A stretch of 64,000 nt of DNA from Bdellovibrio bacteriovorus W (lineage in GTDB: Bacteria; Bdellovibrionota; Bdellovibrionia; Bdellovibrionales; Bdellovibrionaceae): assembly GCA_000525675.1 (NCBI GenBank), contig CP002190.1, positions 1,240,001 through 1,304,000 on the forward strand. Reading direction: 5' to 3'. The first letter of the stretch is position 1, and the number at the start of each line of letters is the position of its first letter. A program made the translations under genes and the position numbers. Under the pieces are notes generated by a model, which saw only the letters and a program-made list of their open reading frames with translations, searched no databases and was not told where the DNA came from. This document shows, one piece after another, positions 62,926 to 64,000 of the stretch.

Positions 62926-63457
62926 AAAAGATCTTGGCAATGGGTTTTTCATTAAAGATATTTCGTCTAAGGAACTTGAAGTACTCTTAAAAAAGCACTT
63001 TGAGGCGCTCTTCTTTAATCGCATAGAAAACTCGGTCCCGACTCCGAGTGCTGCTAATGAAAAACTTTTCGTTCGAAAGAAAGAGTGGCAAAGGTTTGTT
63101 TTAAGACTGGGTCTTTTTTATCAAGACCAGATAGTCGGTTGGCACTATGGCCACGCATCAGATGCTGAAACTTATTATATGCAAAACTCGGCTATTCTTC
63201 CTGAGTATCGTAATCAAGGTTTGTACGAAAAGCTTCTTCTAGCGGTTCTTGAGAGAGTTCAAGAAGAAGAGTTTCAAGTCATCACTAGTTTGCATCATCC
63301 TAATAACGCTGCTGTTTTAATTCCGAAACTAAAAGCGGGATTTATAATTTCAGGCATGCAGTTTCATGAACGTTTCCGCTCGTTGATCGAGCTTAGGTAT
63401 ATTTTTGATTTGCGACGACGTCAGGATCTTTGCAGAAATATGGGATTGGATTTCTAA
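62918..63457 (+). CDS. GNAT-family N-acetyltransferase
   Basis: 179 residues. GNAT pattern: LFYQDQIVGWHYGH (beta4), TYYMQNSAILPEYRNQGLYEKLLLAVLERV (motif A with the Q/RNQGL pyrophosphate loop) and a final FIISGMQFHERFRSLIEL strand. Substrate unknown. Start ATG overlaps the previous stop (ATGTTTAA), so the three genes are tightly coupled. If the first gene is a peptide substrate, this would be a candidate N-acylating enzyme. Confidence 0.78.
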   Translation: MFKKDLGNGFFIKDISSKELEVLLKKHFEALFFNRIENSVPTPSAANEKLFVRKKEWQRFVLRLGLFYQDQIVGWHYGHASDAETYYMQNSAILPEYRNQGLYEKLLLAVLERVQEEEFQVITSLHHPNNAAVLIPKLKAGFIISGMQFHERFRSLIELRYIFDLRRRQDLCRNMGLDF

Positions 63458-63551
63458 ATAGAGAGGTCGGTCAGTTAAGAAAAAATCGTTCTCAGGGAGT
63501 TGTATGGTAATTAAAAAAATATTAATCAATTTTTTGAACACCAGGCCCCAG

Positions 63552-64000
63552 TTAGGGGATTGAAAGGAAGGACTTTATATGGACAGTTCTAGTTATATAG
63601 AAATCATTAAATATGTCTGAAGCTATTGGTCTATACTGAAAATAATAAACGTTTCTATGAGTTAAATACATATTTAGTTCAGATCCATGAAGAGGATAGA
63701 TTTCTTCACCAAGCTTTTGTTCTATTCCATAATACTCTGAATTCTCAGAGGCAAGATACCTGTCTTGAAAAGTCATTCTTGAGTTGTAAATTAATTTCAA
63801 GTATTCAAATGGCTGAACCCTTAGATCTGTTCTTTGACCAATAGCCCCAGAAGGAAGCGTTGGTGTGGGAAGTTCTTGAGCGGCGCAAGTAGATCCAATT
63901 AAATTATATCCAGAATTACAAGCAGCAGTTCCTGTTAATGCAACACAACTTTCCCAATTCGTACTCCATGATTGAAGTCCATCTCTACCTGGGACATGCG
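63552..64000 (-). CDS. Partial surface-type protein, 5' end outside window
   Basis: The minus-strand frame is open from the right edge to TAG/TGA at 63552 and gives about 148 residues. The upstream part has a Cys-rich segment (WESCVALTGTAACNSGYNLIGSTCAAQ), like the CxxGYxLxGxxC modules of bacterial surface proteins. The rest is aromatic-rich (YYFQYRPIASDIFNDFYI). The N-terminus and true start are unseen. Likely exported; the function is unknown. Confidence 0.6.
   Translation of the reverse strand, partial: HVPGRDGLQSWSTNWESCVALTGTAACNSGYNLIGSTCAAQELPTPTLPSGAIGQRTDLRVQPFEYLKLIYNSRMTFQDRYLASENSEYYGIEQKLGEEIYPLHGSELNMYLTHRNVYYFQYRPIASDIFNDFYITRTVHIKSFLSIP

Noticed and set aside
63504-63600. Short frames MVIKKILINFLNTRPQLGD and MDSSSYIEIIKYV, the second with an AAGGAAGG upstream
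   Set aside because: Under 20 codons and no further support; may be chance frames in AT-rich DNA.
1-64000. CRISPR arrays, rRNA genes, replication origin
   Set aside because: No regularly spaced repeats of 24-40 bases, no rRNA sequence and no DnaA-box cluster were seen on reading.

Overview
The window looks like a chromosomal segment of a Gram-negative bacterium, most likely Bdellovibrionota (Bdellovibrio/Pseudobdellovibrio-like). The supporting signs are many outer-membrane-type lipoproteins with a C-S-L-E start, huge RCC1-like and delta-60-repeat lipoproteins, a K+-dependent membrane pyrophosphatase, an ExoD-like protein, a lipoprotein-type beta-carbonic anhydrase, MreB, and moderate G+C. 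Taxonomy is an inference from gene content, not a search.

Layout. (1) 199-8123: an AT-rich plus-strand surface-polysaccharide locus. It holds an LtaS-like phosphotransferase, an O-antigen ligase/Wzy, a Wzx flippase, a phosphoribosyltransferase-HAD fusion, a UDP-HexNAc dehydrogenase and a GT4 glycosyltransferase. It ends at a glycosyltransferase remnant cut by an intact IS3-family element (8588-9857). (2) 10207-19791: an accessory/defence stretch with a DUF4011-helicase-nuclease protein, a DUF389 membrane protein, a frameshifted membrane-protein gene, a DUF4258/HTH toxin-antitoxin-like pair, a replication-relaxation-like gene with no normal start, and hipBA. (3) 20096-31828: a giant RCC1-like lipoprotein, SoxR with a textbook SoxR promoter firing into a small membrane protein, an aldose-epimerase-like protein, and two tandem delta-60 lipoprotein genes, one frameshifted. 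(4) 32208-37670: rfbA, rfbB, galE, a hemerythrin, a YetF relic, an isochorismatase-like hydrolase and an SDR. (5) 37806-59098: mostly core genes. These are a third delta-60 lipoprotein, an SGNH hydrolase, cysK, an EEP-family protein, an ECF sigma factor with a membrane partner, hppA, exoD-like, a cytochrome c peroxidase, metG-trmH-trmO, a carbonic anhydrase, mreB with an OMP-like partner, a WaaE-like GT2 and a Cys-rich exported protein. (6) 59136-61803: a small insertion at the 3' end of tRNA-His, bounded by direct repeats and carrying an Lnu(B/F)-like nucleotidyltransferase gene and an ISL3-family element. (7) 62180-63457: a compact three-gene cassette (small exported peptide, GRDP-like protein, GNAT) behind a perfect 16-bp palindrome. 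A partial Cys-containing surface protein runs off the right edge.

Main candidates for something undescribed are the peptide/GRDP/GNAT cassette, the PRTase-HAD fusion (possible ribofuranose installation from PRPP), and the tRNA-His insertion with its nested hairpin upstream of the resistance-like gene. All functions are read from motifs by eye; no database search was run.
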